A DNA stretch of 59,719 nucleotides from Niveispirillum sp. (GCF_017996735.1 NZ_JAGOGJ010000031.1:1-59719); one strand, 5' to 3'; counted from the first letter of the stretch, positions 19,727 through 28,843 are shown. The notes: a model not told the origin generated them from the letters alone. Program-made: numbers and translations.

Positions 19727-22330
19727 ATGGGCAAGATTTTGAAAATGCGGGCATCGGCCTGGGCTGTGCTGGTGCTGCTGGTGTTGGGCAATATCGGGGC
19801 CTGGGCCCTGTCCAACCGGCCGACCACGCCGGAGAAGCTGTGGTCGGGCACCATATCCGGCGTCGCCTTCAGCCCCTATCAGGAACACCAGAATCCGCAG
19901 GATGGCCGTCACCCGAGCCGCGCCGATATCGAGCGTGACGTGGCCGTCGTCGCTCCCTTTGTCCGCTCCATCCGCACCTATACGGCCACCGACGGGCTGG
20001 AGGTGACGCCGGAAATCGCGGCCAAATACGATCTGGACGTGACGGCCGGCGCCTGGATTTCCGGTGACCTGGGCAAGAATGAGCAGGAGATCAACAGCCT
20101 TGTCCGCCTGACCCGCGCCAACAAGAACGTGACGCGCGTCATGGTCGGCAACGAGGTGATGTATCGCGGCGACCTGGAGGTCGAGGCGCTGATCGACTAT
20201 ATCCAGCGCGTGAAGCGGCAGATGGATGTCCCCGTCTCCACCGCCGAACCGCCCTATGTCTGGATCAAATATCCCGAACTGGCGCAGGCCGTCGATTACA
20301 TCACCATCCACCTGCTGCCCTATTGGGAAAAGGTGCCGATCGAACAGGCCATGGAGCAGGTGCGCCGTGGTTATGACGAAGTGCGCGCCAAATATCCGGA
20401 CAAGCATATCCTGATCGGTGAGGCCGGCTGGCCGTCCGACGGCCCCTATCGCGGCGGCGCGCAGGCCAGCTTGGTCAACCAGGCGCAGTTCATCCGCAAC
20501 TTCCTGAACCTGGCCGGTGAAAACCGCTGGGACTATTACATCATGGAAGGCTTCGACCAGCCCTGGAAGCGGGAGATCGGCGGCGAGGCGGAGGCCAACT
20601 GGGGCATCTGGGACACCCATCGCCAGATGAAGTTCCCCATGGAAGGCGGCGTGTTCGAGGTGCCGGGATGGCCCGTGCTCTGCGCCATCGCCACGCTTCT
20701 GGCCTTCATCCCCATGTTCTGGTTCGTGCTGGCGCGCGACGATCTGAAGCCGGCGGGACAGCTCTTCTATGGCGCCCTGATCCAGGGCATCGCGTCCGGT
20801 CTGGTCTGGACCGCGACGGAGGCGATGACGACGGGCATGAACACCATGTCCTTTGTGGCCTTCCTGATCCTGATCTGTGCGCAGATCCTGCTGCTGATTG
20901 TCGTGCTAATCGACGGGCTGGAATTGACGGAGGTGGTGTGGACCGACCGCTGGAAGCGGAAATTCACGCCCGTGAAGGTCAATACGACCGGCTATTACCC
21001 CAAGGTTTCCATCCATGTGCCCTGCTATAACGAGCCGGCGCATATGGTGATCGAGACGCTGAACGCGCTGGCGAAGATGGATTATCCCAACTTCGAAGTG
21101 CTGGTGATCGACAACAACACCAAGGATGAGGAAGTCTGGAAGCCGCTGGAGGCGCATTGCGCCAAGCTGGGCCCGCATTTCCGCTTCTTCCATCTGGCCA
21201 AATGGCCGGGATACAAGGCCGGCGCCTTGAATTTCGGGCTGGCCGTGACGGCGCCGGATGCCGAGGTCGTGGGCGTCATCGACAGCGACTATCAGGTCAC
21301 GCCCGACTGGCTGTCCTCCACCATCCCCTATTTCGAAAGCCCGAAGGTCGCCTTTGTCCAGAGCCCCCAGGATTACCGGGACTGGCACATCCACCCGTTC
21401 CACCGGATGATCAACTGGGAATATCAGGGCTTTTTCCATATCGGCATGGTGCAGCGGAATGAGCGGAACGCCATCATCCAGCATGGCACCATGACCCTGA
21501 TCCGCACCTCCATCCTGAAACGGGTGGGCTGGTGGGCCGAATGGTGCATCTGCGAGGATGCGGAACTGGGCCTGCGCCTGTTCGAGGAAGGTCTGGAAAG
21601 CGTCTATATGCCCGACAGCTTCGGCAAGGGTCTCGTGCCCGACAGCTTCGCCGGGTACAAGACGCAGCGTTTCCGCTGGGCCTATGGCGCGGTGCAGATC
21701 ATCAAGCGGCATTGGCGGGAATTCCTGCCCAGCGGCAAGACCCTGACCTTCGGCCAGAAATATCATTTCGTCACCGGCTGGCTGCCCTGGTTCGCCGATG
21801 CGGCCCATATGCTGTTCGTGGTCGGCGGTATCTTCTGGTCGCTGGGCCTGCTGTTCGCCCCGCGCTATTTCGAGTTCCCGCCCACCGTCTTCATCATGCC
21901 CACGCTGGGTGTGTTCTTCTTCAAGGTGGCGTGCGGCCTGTGGCTCTATGCGGCGCGGGTGAAGTGCGGCTTCCTGGACAAGGTGAATGCCGCCGTGGCC
22001 GGCATGGCGCTGACCCATACGGTGGGCCGCGCTGTCTGGACAGGCCTGTTCACCGAAGGCCGCCCCTTCGTGCGCACGCCCAAGTGCGAGGACCAGCCGG
22101 CGTTGATCCAGGGCTTCCTGCATGCCAAGGAAGAGGTCATGCTGATGCTGGCACTGTGGGTCACCGCCTTTGCCGTCGGCTGGAAAGAAGGCGGCGACAA
22201 TCGCGACGCCTATATCTGGTCGGCCATGCTGGTGGTCCAGTCCCTGCCCTATATCGCGGCCCTGGCCGTGGCGACCATCAACGGCCTGCCCATGCCCAAG
22301 CAGGAAGAGGCACCGGCGGCGGCAGAATAA
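19727..22330 (+). CDS. GH17-GT2 fusion, NdvB-like cyclic beta-glucan synthase
   Basis: An 867-residue membrane protein joining two enzymes. After one N-terminal membrane helix (ASAWAVLVLLVLGNIGAW) comes a GH17 domain (about 40-310) with both catalytic Glu motifs, VGNEVMY and GEAGWPS. Three to four membrane helices follow, then a processive GT2 domain (about 410-690) with VIDNNT, DSDYQ (DxD), CEDAELG and QRFRW, then further helices. This architecture matches Bradyrhizobium/Azorhizobium NdvB, which makes periplasmic cyclic beta-1,3/1,6-glucans for osmoadaptation and host interaction. ATG 19727 has AGGA upstream. A strong bidirectional terminator follows. Confidence 0.92.
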   Translation: MGKILKMRASAWAVLVLLVLGNIGAWALSNRPTTPEKLWSGTISGVAFSPYQEHQNPQDGRHPSRADIERDVAVVAPFVRSIRTYTATDGLEVTPEIAAKYDLDVTAGAWISGDLGKNEQEINSLVRLTRANKNVTRVMVGNEVMYRGDLEVEALIDYIQRVKRQMDVPVSTAEPPYVWIKYPELAQAVDYITIHLLPYWEKVPIEQAMEQVRRGYDEVRAKYPDKHILIGEAGWPSDGPYRGGAQASLVNQAQFIRNFLNLAGENRWDYYIMEGFDQPWKREIGGEAEANWGIWDTHRQMKFPMEGGVFEVPGWPVLCAIATLLAFIPMFWFVLARDDLKPAGQLFYGALIQGIASGLVWTATEAMTTGMNTMSFVAFLILICAQILLLIVVLIDGLELTEVVWTDRWKRKFTPVKVNTTGYYPKVSIHVPCYNEPAHMVIETLNALAKMDYPNFEVLVIDNNTKDEEVWKPLEAHCAKLGPHFRFFHLAKWPGYKAGALNFGLAVTAPDAEVVGVIDSDYQVTPDWLSSTIPYFESPKVAFVQSPQDYRDWHIHPFHRMINWEYQGFFHIGMVQRNERNAIIQHGTMTLIRTSILKRVGWWAEWCICEDAELGLRLFEEGLESVYMPDSFGKGLVPDSFAGYKTQRFRWAYGAVQIIKRHWREFLPSGKTLTFGQKYHFVTGWLPWFADAAHMLFVVGGIFWSLGLLFAPRYFEFPPTVFIMPTLGVFFFKVACGLWLYAARVKCGFLDKVNAAVAGMALTHTVGRAVWTGLFTEGRPFVRTPKCEDQPALIQGFLHAKEEVMLMLALWVTAFAVGWKEGGDNRDAYIWSAMLVVQSLPYIAALAVATINGLPMPKQEEAPAAAE

Positions 22331-22348
22331 ACGCCGCGTGATCGGCAT

Positions 22349-22384
22349 AAAAAGGGGCGGTCCCGATGGGGCCGCCCCTTTTTA
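22349..22384. terminator. Bidirectional intrinsic terminator
   Basis: Twelve-bp stem AAAAAGGGGCGG (22349-22360) / CCGCCCCTTTTT (22372-22383), A-run on one side and U-run on the other. It serves the glucan synthase gene and the convergent signal peptidase operon; the TAA of the latter (22382-22384) lies in its base. Confidence 0.93.
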
Positions 22385-23122
22385 TGTCCCCGCCACCGAG
22401 CGGAAGAACCGATCCCACCAACCGCCGCCGGGACAGGTCAAGCCTTCTTCGGCCGAGCAGCCGTTTCGGGTGAAGGCCACCGTGCCGACGCGTCCCAACA
22501 CGCGTTCCAGCGGGACATAGCCGACATCGTTCAGGAAACGGCTGTCACCGGAATTATCGCGGTTGTCGCCGGCCATGAACAGGTGACCGTCCGGCACGAC
22601 ATATTCCGGGGTATTGTCGGCCATGCCGCTGTCGGTCTGCTCCAGGATCAGATGCGTGCGACCGCCGGGCAGGGTTTCCAGATATTCGGTGGCGTGGGTC
22701 ACGGCACCGGAATGGGCGCGGTAGGTGATGTCGCGGGTCTTCTCCCGCGCCACCAGCACGCCATTGATGTAAAGCCGCCCATCAACCCATTGCAGCCGGT
22801 CGCCGGGCAGGCCGACCACCCGCTTGACCAGATCGGTTTCGTCGCGCGCCTTGCGGAAGACCACGATATCGCCACGCGCCGGCAGATTGCCCGCCACCCG
22901 GCCGGACCCGACGGGCAAGGGGACAAAAGGCGTGGAAAAGCGGCTGTAACCATAGGCGTATTTGGCCGCATAGAACTGGTCACCCACGGTCAGGGTGGGC
23001 AGCATGCTTTCTGACGGGACGTAGAAACCCTGATAGAGGAAGGTATTCACCAGCAGGTAGGCGCCGCCGAAAAAGGCGATGCTGCCGGCCCATTCGCGAA
23101 CCTTCGACCGCGCCGCCGCCAT
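22382..23122 (-). CDS. lepB: Signal peptidase I, second tandem copy
   Basis: Inner-membrane serine protease that removes Sec signal peptides. The 246-residue protein has one N-terminal membrane helix, box B with catalytic Ser (VPSESMLPTL), box D with the Lys general base (LVKRVVGLPGD) and box E (GDNRDNSGDSR). A CPGGGWWDRFF tail is shared with its neighbour. It starts 6 nt after the stop of the first copy, so both are in one operon. The two copies share most of the core but differ in the N-terminus and in the middle insert (HSGAVTHATEYLET against DNGGMVVQVTEYTET). Confidence 0.93.
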   Translation of the reverse strand: MAAARSKVREWAGSIAFFGGAYLLVNTFLYQGFYVPSESMLPTLTVGDQFYAAKYAYGYSRFSTPFVPLPVGSGRVAGNLPARGDIVVFRKARDETDLVKRVVGLPGDRLQWVDGRLYINGVLVAREKTRDITYRAHSGAVTHATEYLETLPGGRTHLILEQTDSGMADNTPEYVVPDGHLFMAGDNRDNSGDSRFLNDVGYVPLERVLGRVGTVAFTRNGCSAEEGLTCPGGGWWDRFFRSVAGT

Positions 23123-23128
23123 CGGGGA

Positions 23129-23899
23129 TCAGTCCGCCGCGACCCAGCGAAACAGACGGTCGGACCAGCCGCCGCCGGGGCAGACGAGCCCGTCTTCTTC
23201 CGTGCAGGATTTGCGCGCGAAGGCGACCATGGAGACGCGACCCAGCACACGTTCAACGGGGATATAGCCGACCTGACGCAGATAGCGGCTGTCCTGCGAA
23301 TTGTCGCGGTTGTCGCCCATCATGAACAGGTGGCCTTCCGGCACCTTATATTCGGGCGTGTTGTCGGCAAAGCCGTCATCGCGCTGTTCGATGATCAGGT
23401 GCTTGCGGCCATTGGGCAGGGTTTCGGTATATTCCGTCACCTGCACCACCATGCCGCCATTGTCGCGATAGGCGTATTCGCGGTTCTTTTCGCGCGGCAC
23501 TTCGGTACCGTTGATATAGAGGCGGCCGCCCGTCACCTGGATCGTGTCGCCCGGCAGGCCGATGACCCGCTTCACATAATCCTCTTCCGTCGTCGGCAGG
23601 CGGAAAACCACGATGTCGCCGCGTTCGGGCGTAATGTCGGGGAAGCGGCCGGACCCGAAGGGCAGCGGCACGAAGCTGGTCGAGAATCGGCTGTAGCCAT
23701 AGGCGTATTTGGCCGCATAGAACTGGTCCCCCACCTTCAGGGTGGGCAGCATGCTTTCCGATGGGACATGGAAACCCGCAAACAGCAGCGTGTTGATGAC
23801 GAGGTAGAAGCCGGCGACAAAACCGATCAGGCCCGCCCATTCCTTAACAACTGCGCGCAAGACCCATACTCCCTGAGAACCAAAGGCCGCCGACACCAT
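23129..23899 (-). CDS. lepB: Signal peptidase I, first tandem copy
   Basis: Second complete type I signal peptidase: membrane helix AGLIGFVAGFYLVINTLLF, catalytic Ser in VPSESMLPTL, Lys in YVKRVIGLPGD, box E GDNRDNSQDSR. Start choice is uncertain. ATG 23899 gives 256 residues, but a TTG at 23860 has GGGAG 8 nt upstream and would begin MRAVVKEWAG, which fits the family's usual short cytoplasmic start. Duplicated lepB genes usually share substrates or specialise; nothing here tells which. Confidence 0.9.
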   Translation of the reverse strand: MVSAAFGSQGVWVLRAVVKEWAGLIGFVAGFYLVINTLLFAGFHVPSESMLPTLKVGDQFYAAKYAYGYSRFSTSFVPLPFGSGRFPDITPERGDIVVFRLPTTEEDYVKRVIGLPGDTIQVTGGRLYINGTEVPREKNREYAYRDNGGMVVQVTEYTETLPNGRKHLIIEQRDDGFADNTPEYKVPEGHLFMMGDNRDNSQDSRYLRQVGYIPVERVLGRVSMVAFARKSCTEEDGLVCPGGGWSDRLFRWVAAD

Positions 23900-23955
23900 G
23901 CCCGCCGGCCCCGTTGCGGTCAATCACCACCCGACAACCAGGGGGTGGGGCCAAT

Positions 23956-25326
23956 TCACGCGGAAGCCGGCTCTTCCACTGCCGCCTCTTCGGTCACGGC
24001 TTCCTCCGCCGCTTCCTCCACCACATCGGCACGGCGTTCCAGCACGGCGGCGAAGAAACCGTCCGTGTCGTGGCGCAAGGGCGTCAGGCGCAGCATCTCG
24101 GTGCCGACCGGCGGCTTACCCCAGGCGGCGGGCCAGGCGGCGGGAACCGGCACCAGGGTGAAGTCGGGATGGCTGGCCAGGAACGCCTCCACCTGGCCCT
24201 CATTCTCCTCCCGCAGGACGGAGCAGGTGGCATAGACGACGCGGCCGCCGGGACGGACCAGCCGGGCCGCACTGTCCAGGATGCTGGCCTGCAACGGCAC
24301 CAGTTCGGTCAGGCCAGGGCCAAGCGGACGCCAGCGGCTGTCGGGATTGCGGCGCCAGGTGCCGGTGCCCGAACAGGGCGCGTCCACCACGACGCGGTCG
24401 AACTTGCCCTTATGGCGCTTCACCCAGGGGTCGCGTTCGGTCTTGATGGCGCGGGTTTCGATATTGTGCAGGCCGGCGCGGCGGAACCGCTCCTTGGCGC
24501 GGGTCAGACGGCCTTCCAGCACGTCGGTCGCCACCACGCGGCCCTTGTTTTCCATCATGGCGGCGATGGCCAGCGTCTTGCCGCCGGCGCCGGCGCAGAA
24601 ATCCACCACCTGCATGCCCGGCCGCGCATCGGCCATGAAGGCGACAAGCTGCGAGCCTTCGTCCTGAATCTCGATCATGCCGGACTTGTACGCGTCCAGC
24701 GCCATGACGGGCGCGCGGCCGGCCAGACGCAGCCCCACGGGCGACAGGTCGGTGGGCGTCGCCTTGATCCCGGCATCGGCCAGGGCCTTCACCGCCTCCT
24801 CCCGCGTGCCCTTCACCGGGTTCACGCGCAGGTCCAGCGGCGCCTCGCCCAGCATGCCTGACGCCTCGGCCAGGAACCGGTCGCCGAAGGTGGCGCGCAT
24901 CGATGCCTCGGCCCATTCCGGCACCTCGGCCTGTACGGCTTCCGGCTGGTCGGGATGGTTCAGGGTGCGGGTGTCCAGCGCGCGGATCAGCTTGCGTTCC
25001 CGATCCGACAGGGGGGCGGGCGCGAACTTGGCGCCATTGAACAGGCCGGCCACGGCATCGGCGGTGCGGCCCCCGGCCAGGATGCAGTCGGCGATGACCA
25101 GGGCGCGCGGATCGGGCATGTGGTTCAGCCGTTCCAGCCACCAGTGCAGCCGCGCCCAGTGCCGCATGACGCCATAGACCAGTGCCGCGATCTCCCCCCG
25201 GTCCTTGGCGCCGATATAGCGGCGGGCACGGAAAAAGGCGCTGGTGACCGCATCGGCCGGACGCGGGGTGTCCATCACCTCGGCAAGCAGGTCGGTGGCG
25301 GTGGCCAAACGGGCGGCGGGGGTCAT
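23956..25326 (-). CDS. RsmB/NOP-family rRNA cytosine-C5 methyltransferase
   Basis: A 456-residue SAM-dependent RNA m5C methyltransferase. An NusB-like N-terminal region (about 1-130) is followed by the Rossmann core with DFCAGAGGKT (SAM loop), DAPCSGTGTWRRNPD (motif IV Cys) and YATCSVLREEN (motif VI catalytic Cys). Both cysteines needed by the two-Cys mechanism are present. Closest known function is 16S rRNA C967 methylation by RsmB. The Glu/Ala-rich C-terminal tail (EEAAEEAVTEEAAVEE) is an odd low-complexity addition. It lies upstream of the signal peptidase genes on the same strand. Confidence 0.9.
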   Translation of the reverse strand: MTPAARLATATDLLAEVMDTPRPADAVTSAFFRARRYIGAKDRGEIAALVYGVMRHWARLHWWLERLNHMPDPRALVIADCILAGGRTADAVAGLFNGAKFAPAPLSDRERKLIRALDTRTLNHPDQPEAVQAEVPEWAEASMRATFGDRFLAEASGMLGEAPLDLRVNPVKGTREEAVKALADAGIKATPTDLSPVGLRLAGRAPVMALDAYKSGMIEIQDEGSQLVAFMADARPGMQVVDFCAGAGGKTLAIAAMMENKGRVVATDVLEGRLTRAKERFRRAGLHNIETRAIKTERDPWVKRHKGKFDRVVVDAPCSGTGTWRRNPDSRWRPLGPGLTELVPLQASILDSAARLVRPGGRVVYATCSVLREENEGQVEAFLASHPDFTLVPVPAAWPAAWGKPPVGTEMLRLTPLRHDTDGFFAAVLERRADVVEEAAEEAVTEEAAVEEPASA

Positions 25327-25460
25327 GGCTTTGTCTTCTCGAACGGTCAGCGCTGGTAAAGCGCGGGACTATAGGGCCGGCGGCCTTCCGGTGGAAGTGC
25401 CGGGGTGCCATGGCTGCCCCTTGCCGGCACGGGGGGGCATGTGGCCATGGCGGCAGGGGG

Positions 25461-26051
25461 TCAAGGACGCGGCACTGTCAGGATGGTGACTGCATTGTCC
25501 GCCAGCCCGTCGGCAAAGGCGGCGTTCAAGGGCTGGTGCCCCGCCAGGATGCGGTAGAAAACGGGGCCGTACACCATGTCCAGCAGGGTTTCGATCTCCA
25601 CCGGCGGCGGGATTTCCCCCCGTCGCACGGCCTCGGTTATCAATTGCCGGCCCGCCTCCCGGCTGGACAGGATCACGCGGTTCCGGAAGGCGCGCGTCAT
25701 CTCGCTTTCCGGGTCGGCGGCGGCCAGCGTCATGGCGATCTGCCGCCCGCGCGTGGTGGCGAACGCCTTCACCAGGGCGCGCATCTGCGCCGTCAAGGCC
25801 ACCTTCAGGCCGTTTTCCGTCGGCCCGGCTTCCGTCGGCGCACCATCGATCAGGGCCGCCATGGCCAGTTCGCAGGCATTGGTCCAGTTGCGATAGAGCG
25901 TGGCCTTGCCCACACCAGACCGGGCCGCCACCGCCTCCACCGTCAGCCGGCCAAATCCTTCCTCCATCAGGATGGCATGCGCCGCCGCCAGGGCCTTTTC
26001 CCGGGCGGCGGGGCTGGGGGGACGGCCGCGCGGCTTCACATCATTCATCAT
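25461..26051 (-). CDS. TetR/AcrR-family regulator
   Basis: A 196-residue repressor-type protein. A basic N-terminus (KPRGRPPSPAAREKAL) leads to the TetR HTH (LTVEAVAARSGVGKATLYRNW, about residues 37-56) and a TetR_C_11-like ligand/dimer domain (AFRNRVILSSREAGRQLI). It is divergent from a VOC gene with a 57-nt shared promoter that holds a palindrome, so it probably controls itself and that gene. The ligand is unknown. Confidence 0.9.
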   Translation of the reverse strand: MMNDVKPRGRPPSPAAREKALAAAHAILMEEGFGRLTVEAVAARSGVGKATLYRNWTNACELAMAALIDGAPTEAGPTENGLKVALTAQMRALVKAFATTRGRQIAMTLAAADPESEMTRAFRNRVILSSREAGRQLITEAVRRGEIPPPVEIETLLDMVYGPVFYRILAGHQPLNAAFADGLADNAVTILTVPRP

Positions 26052-26079
26052 TGACTCATTTCGAAACGAAACGTATCGT
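26051..26079 (+). promoter_or_regulatory. Sigma-70 promoter of the VOC gene with overlapping TetR-type operator
   Basis: TTGACT (26051-26056) and TATCGT (26074-26079) are 17 nt apart. The palindrome ACGAAACGTATCGT (26066-26079, 12 of 14 positions symmetric) covers the spacer and -10, a typical repressor position. The -35 abuts the divergent tetR start codon. Confidence 0.55.
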
Positions 26080-26108
26080 AATTAAAATTAAACGACAGCA
26101 GGTGGAAA

Positions 26109-26555
26109 ATGTCCAGCATCACGGGGGTCGTGCCCTATTTCACGGTGAAGAATGCCGATGCCGCCATCGATTTCTATCGCCGCGCGTTCGGCGCGGTGGA
26201 GATTTTCCGGATGACGGACCCGATGGATGGCCGGATCGGTCACGCGGAGCTGCGCCTGGGGGACAGCATGGTGATGCTGTCGGACGAATATCCGGATTTC
26301 GGCGCGCTGAGCCCCGATACGATCGGCGGCACGCCGGTGACGCTGTTCCTGGCGACCAAGGCGGTGGATGAGGATCTGGCGCGGGCGGCGGAAGCGGGGG
26401 CGATGATCATCCGCGCGGCCGCCAACCAGAGCTTCGGGGAACGCAGCGCCATGATCATGGACCCGTTCGGCCATCGCTGGATGCTGTCCCAGACCATCGA
26501 ACAGGTCAGCCCGGAAGAGATGCAGCGCCGCTGGAACGAAGAGACGGGGGCATGA
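26109..26555 (+). CDS. VOC-superfamily (glyoxalase/bleomycin-resistance-like, PhnB-type) protein
   Basis: A 148-residue vicinal-oxygen-chelate fold protein of the PhnB/YkcA-like branch: VVPYFTVKNADAAIDFYRRA at the start, the HAELRLGDSMVMLSDE strand, and MIMDPFGHRWMLSQ near the end. These proteins bind metal and small substrates and include dioxygenases and antibiotic-binding proteins; function cannot be assigned further. AGGTGG lies 3 nt before the ATG. Its promoter overlaps the TetR operator, suggesting induction by a small molecule. Confidence 0.88.
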   Translation: MSSITGVVPYFTVKNADAAIDFYRRAFGAVEIFRMTDPMDGRIGHAELRLGDSMVMLSDEYPDFGALSPDTIGGTPVTLFLATKAVDEDLARAAEAGAMIIRAAANQSFGERSAMIMDPFGHRWMLSQTIEQVSPEEMQRRWNEETGA

Positions 26556-26573
26556 ATAAGGGTGGGGGGGCGA

Positions 26574-27200
26574 TCAAGCCCCCGCAATCACCTTGTTGAA
26601 GGCCTTAACGGCTGCCGCCGGCCCATCGGGGTGGTTCCAGACACCACCGCTGACGGCCAGGAAATCGGCCCCGGCCTCCACCAGAACGGCGCAATTCTCC
26701 ACGGTAATGCCGCCGATGGCCACGCAGGGCACTTCCATCATCTCCTGCCACCAGGACAGGATTTCCGGCTCGGCCCGTGCCTTGGGGTCCTTGGTCTGGG
26801 TGTCGAAGAAGGCGCCGAAGGCGACATAGTCGGCCCCGTCCTCCCCCGCGACCATGGCCAGATGCCGGCTGTCATGACAGGTGACGCCGACGATGGCGTC
26901 GCGGCCCATGATTTTGCGGGCCTGGGCATAGGGCGTGTCTTCCTGCCCGACATGTACCCCGTCACAGCCACCCGCCGCCGCCAGATCGGGGCGGTCGTTC
27001 AGGATAAAGGCGACATCCCGGCTCTGCACCACGGGACGCAGCGTCTCAATGGCCCGGCGGATGACATCATCGCCCACATCCTTCAACCGCAACTGCACAC
27101 AGGCCACATCACCGGCATCCAGCGCCGCAGCCAGCAGCGTCGGGAAGGTGGCCAGATCGATCTTGGGCGGCGTGATCAGGTAAAGGCGGCAGTCGGACAT
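26574..27200 (-). CDS. thiE: Thiamine-phosphate synthase
   Basis: ThiE joins HMP-diphosphate and thiazole phosphate to thiamine phosphate. The 208-residue TIM barrel has LYLITPP, VQLRLKD (RLKD in place of the usual RxKD/E loop), [20 protein letters not shown] and GGITVENC. No other thiamine genes and no TPP riboswitch are seen nearby. It lies 27 nt downstream of the terminator that closes fbaB, so it depends on readthrough or an unseen promoter. Confidence 0.92.
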   Translation of the reverse strand: MSDCRLYLITPPKIDLATFPTLLAAALDAGDVACVQLRLKDVGDDVIRRAIETLRPVVQSRDVAFILNDRPDLAAAGGCDGVHVGQEDTPYAQARKIMGRDAIVGVTCHDSRHLAMVAGEDGADYVAFGAFFDTQTKDPKARAEPEILSWWQEMMEVPCVAIGGITVENCAVLVEAGADFLAVSGGVWNHPDGPAAAVKAFNKVIAGA

Positions 27201-27226
27201 GATGGTTCCGGGAAGAGTCGGGAATG

Positions 27227-27265
27227 AAAAAGGCCCGGCGCGGAGGAACCGCGCCGGGCCCTTTT
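27227..27265 (-). terminator. Intrinsic terminator after fbaB
   Basis: Perfect 12-bp stem GGCCCGGCGCGG (27232-27243) / CCGCGCCGGGCC (27249-27260) with a 5-nt loop. On the minus strand it ends in TTTTT. Confidence 0.92.
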
Positions 27266-27303
27266 AAGGGCACCATCCGGGCCAAGGGTCAAGCGGTAAC
27301 CGC

Positions 27304-28233
27304 TTATTCCTTGTTCTGGTAGATGCGCACCAGCTTGTCCAGCAGGGCCAGCGCGTCCTCGCGGCTGCGCTGGAAGGCGTTGCGGCCGATGATGGAGCCG
27401 TTGCCGCCGCCGTCACGGATGGCACGGGCATCCTCGTACACCGCATCCTCGCCCTTGGTCGCGCCGCCGGAGAAGACGACGATGCGGCGGCCGTTGAAGC
27501 AGGCCTGCGTGATATGCTTCACGCGGTCGGCCATCGTCTCGCGCGGGATGTTGTTCTTTTCATAGACCTTGCGCGCCTCATCCTGCTCCAGGTCGGCCGT
27601 GGGCAGCTTGACCTTGATGATGTGGGCGCCCAGCAGGGCCGCCATGTGGGCCGCATACGCGTCCACGTCCAGGGCCAACTCACCCTTCTTGGAAATGTCC
27701 CCGCCGCGCGGATAGGACCAGATGACGGTGGCGATGCCCTTGGACTTGGCTTCACGCGACAGCTCGCGGATTTCTTCCATCTGGCCGAACTGTGCGTCGG
27801 AACCGGGATAGATGGTGAAGCCGATGGCGGAAGCGCCGATGCGCAGGGCGTCATCGACGCTGGCGGTCACGGCCTGATCGGCCCCTTCCTTGAAGCGCGA
27901 CAGGCTGTTGGCGCTGTTCATCTTCAAGATCAGCGGAATGGAACCGGCAAAGGTGCTGGCACCGGCTTCCAGCGGGCCCAGCGGCGCGGCATAGGCCGAC
28001 AGCCCGGCATCGATGGCAAGCTGGTAATGGTAGTGCGGGTCATAGGCGGCCGGGTTCATCGCAAAGCTGCGGGCCGGGCCATGTTCGAAACCCTGGTCGA
28101 CGGGCAGGATCACCAGCTTGCCGGTGCCGCCCAGGCGGCCTTCCATCAGGATGCGGGCGAGATTGGCCTTGGTGCCGGGATTGTCGCTCTCATACCAGGA
28201 AAGGATTTCCTTAACGCGGCGGGTCAGCTTCAT
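27304..28233 (-). CDS. fbaB: Fructose-bisphosphate aldolase class I (FbaB/DhnA type)
   Basis: Cleaves fructose-1,6-bisphosphate through a Schiff base in glycolysis/gluconeogenesis. The 309-residue TIM barrel has LVILPVDQGFEHGPARSF, ATVIWSYPRGGD, the Schiff-base-region IIKVKLPTADL and VVFSGGATKGED, all characteristic of the archaeal/DhnA-type class I enzyme. I chose ATG 28233 (MKLTRRVKEILSW); the frame stays open further upstream but that part has no family similarity. A promoter with 17-nt spacing lies at 28288-28316 and a strong terminator follows. Confidence 0.93.
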   Translation of the reverse strand: MKLTRRVKEILSWYESDNPGTKANLARILMEGRLGGTGKLVILPVDQGFEHGPARSFAMNPAAYDPHYHYQLAIDAGLSAYAAPLGPLEAGASTFAGSIPLILKMNSANSLSRFKEGADQAVTASVDDALRIGASAIGFTIYPGSDAQFGQMEEIRELSREAKSKGIATVIWSYPRGGDISKKGELALDVDAYAAHMAALLGAHIIKVKLPTADLEQDEARKVYEKNNIPRETMADRVKHITQACFNGRRIVVFSGGATKGEDAVYEDARAIRDGGGNGSIIGRNAFQRSREDALALLDKLVRIYQNKE

Positions 28234-28287
28234 CTTCGTTTTCCTGCCAGTTCGGCGGGCCGTTCGGGCCCTCATGTGGGTGCGGGT

Positions 28288-28316
28288 TTGATATCCCAGG
28301 CCGGCATGTAAAGCAA
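28288..28316 (-). promoter_or_regulatory. fbaB: Candidate sigma-70 promoter of fbaB
   Basis: On the minus strand TTGCTT (28316-28311) and TATCAA (28293-28288) are separated by 17 nt, 55 nt before the start codon. Confidence 0.5.
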
Positions 28317-28351
28317 CGTGACCACAATGCGATGTAATGCCTGAAATTCCG

Positions 28352-28843
28352 TTACATTTGTTTGAAATCAATATGTTGATGCAGGTATTGCCGTAGGGTG
28401 GCACCACGGTTGCGCCGCCAGCACACCTCTGTCACGCCGGTGGGTGCGGGGTGCAGGCGGCTCCCGTGTGCCTCTGCCAACGATGTCAGACGCGTGCAGA
28501 CGCCTTCCGGAGTCGCCGGCCCGGCCGTAAACGCGATGTCGCGACACCCCGCGCGCAGCGCCGACAGAACCAGACCCGGCAGATCGGCGCAGTCCAGCAG
28601 CGCCATGACAGGCCCCGTCGCCTCGGCCTCCCATGCCGCCTGCAGGTCGGCCCACCAACCGGCCCCGGCCAGCCCGCTGATCCCCCGGTCGGAGACCAGC
28701 CGCACGGGCCGGCCCGCCGCAATCTCCAGCACGATGCGCCCGGCCTCCAAGCCATCGACACGCACGGCGGGCATGATCGACCAGTCGGGTTGTTGCATGC
28801 TCATTTGGATCCTGTCGCAGGCGGGCGCCGACATTTCGTTCAC
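28352..28843 (-). CDS. Unknown 163-residue protein coupled to the ABC exporter
   Basis: I do not recognise this protein. The GTG at 28843 overlaps the ABC transporter stop (GTGA), indicating translational coupling; ATG 28834 or 28804 are alternatives. The sequence has an alternating alpha/beta pattern (RIVLEIAAGRPVRLVSD, GPVMALLDCADLPGLVLSAL, DIAFTAGPATPEGVCTRL) with five cysteines and no membrane segment. The coupling suggests a role related to the exporter. Confidence 0.65.
   Translation of the reverse strand: MNEMSAPACDRIQMSMQQPDWSIMPAVRVDGLEAGRIVLEIAAGRPVRLVSDRGISGLAGAGWWADLQAAWEAEATGPVMALLDCADLPGLVLSALRAGCRDIAFTAGPATPEGVCTRLTSLAEAHGSRLHPAPTGVTEVCWRRNRGATLRQYLHQHIDFKQM

Noticed and set aside
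19549..19854. N-terminal extension of the HIT protein
   Set aside because: It overlaps the divergent glucan synthase start and shows no conserved sequence; the ATG at 19548 has a good ribosome site.
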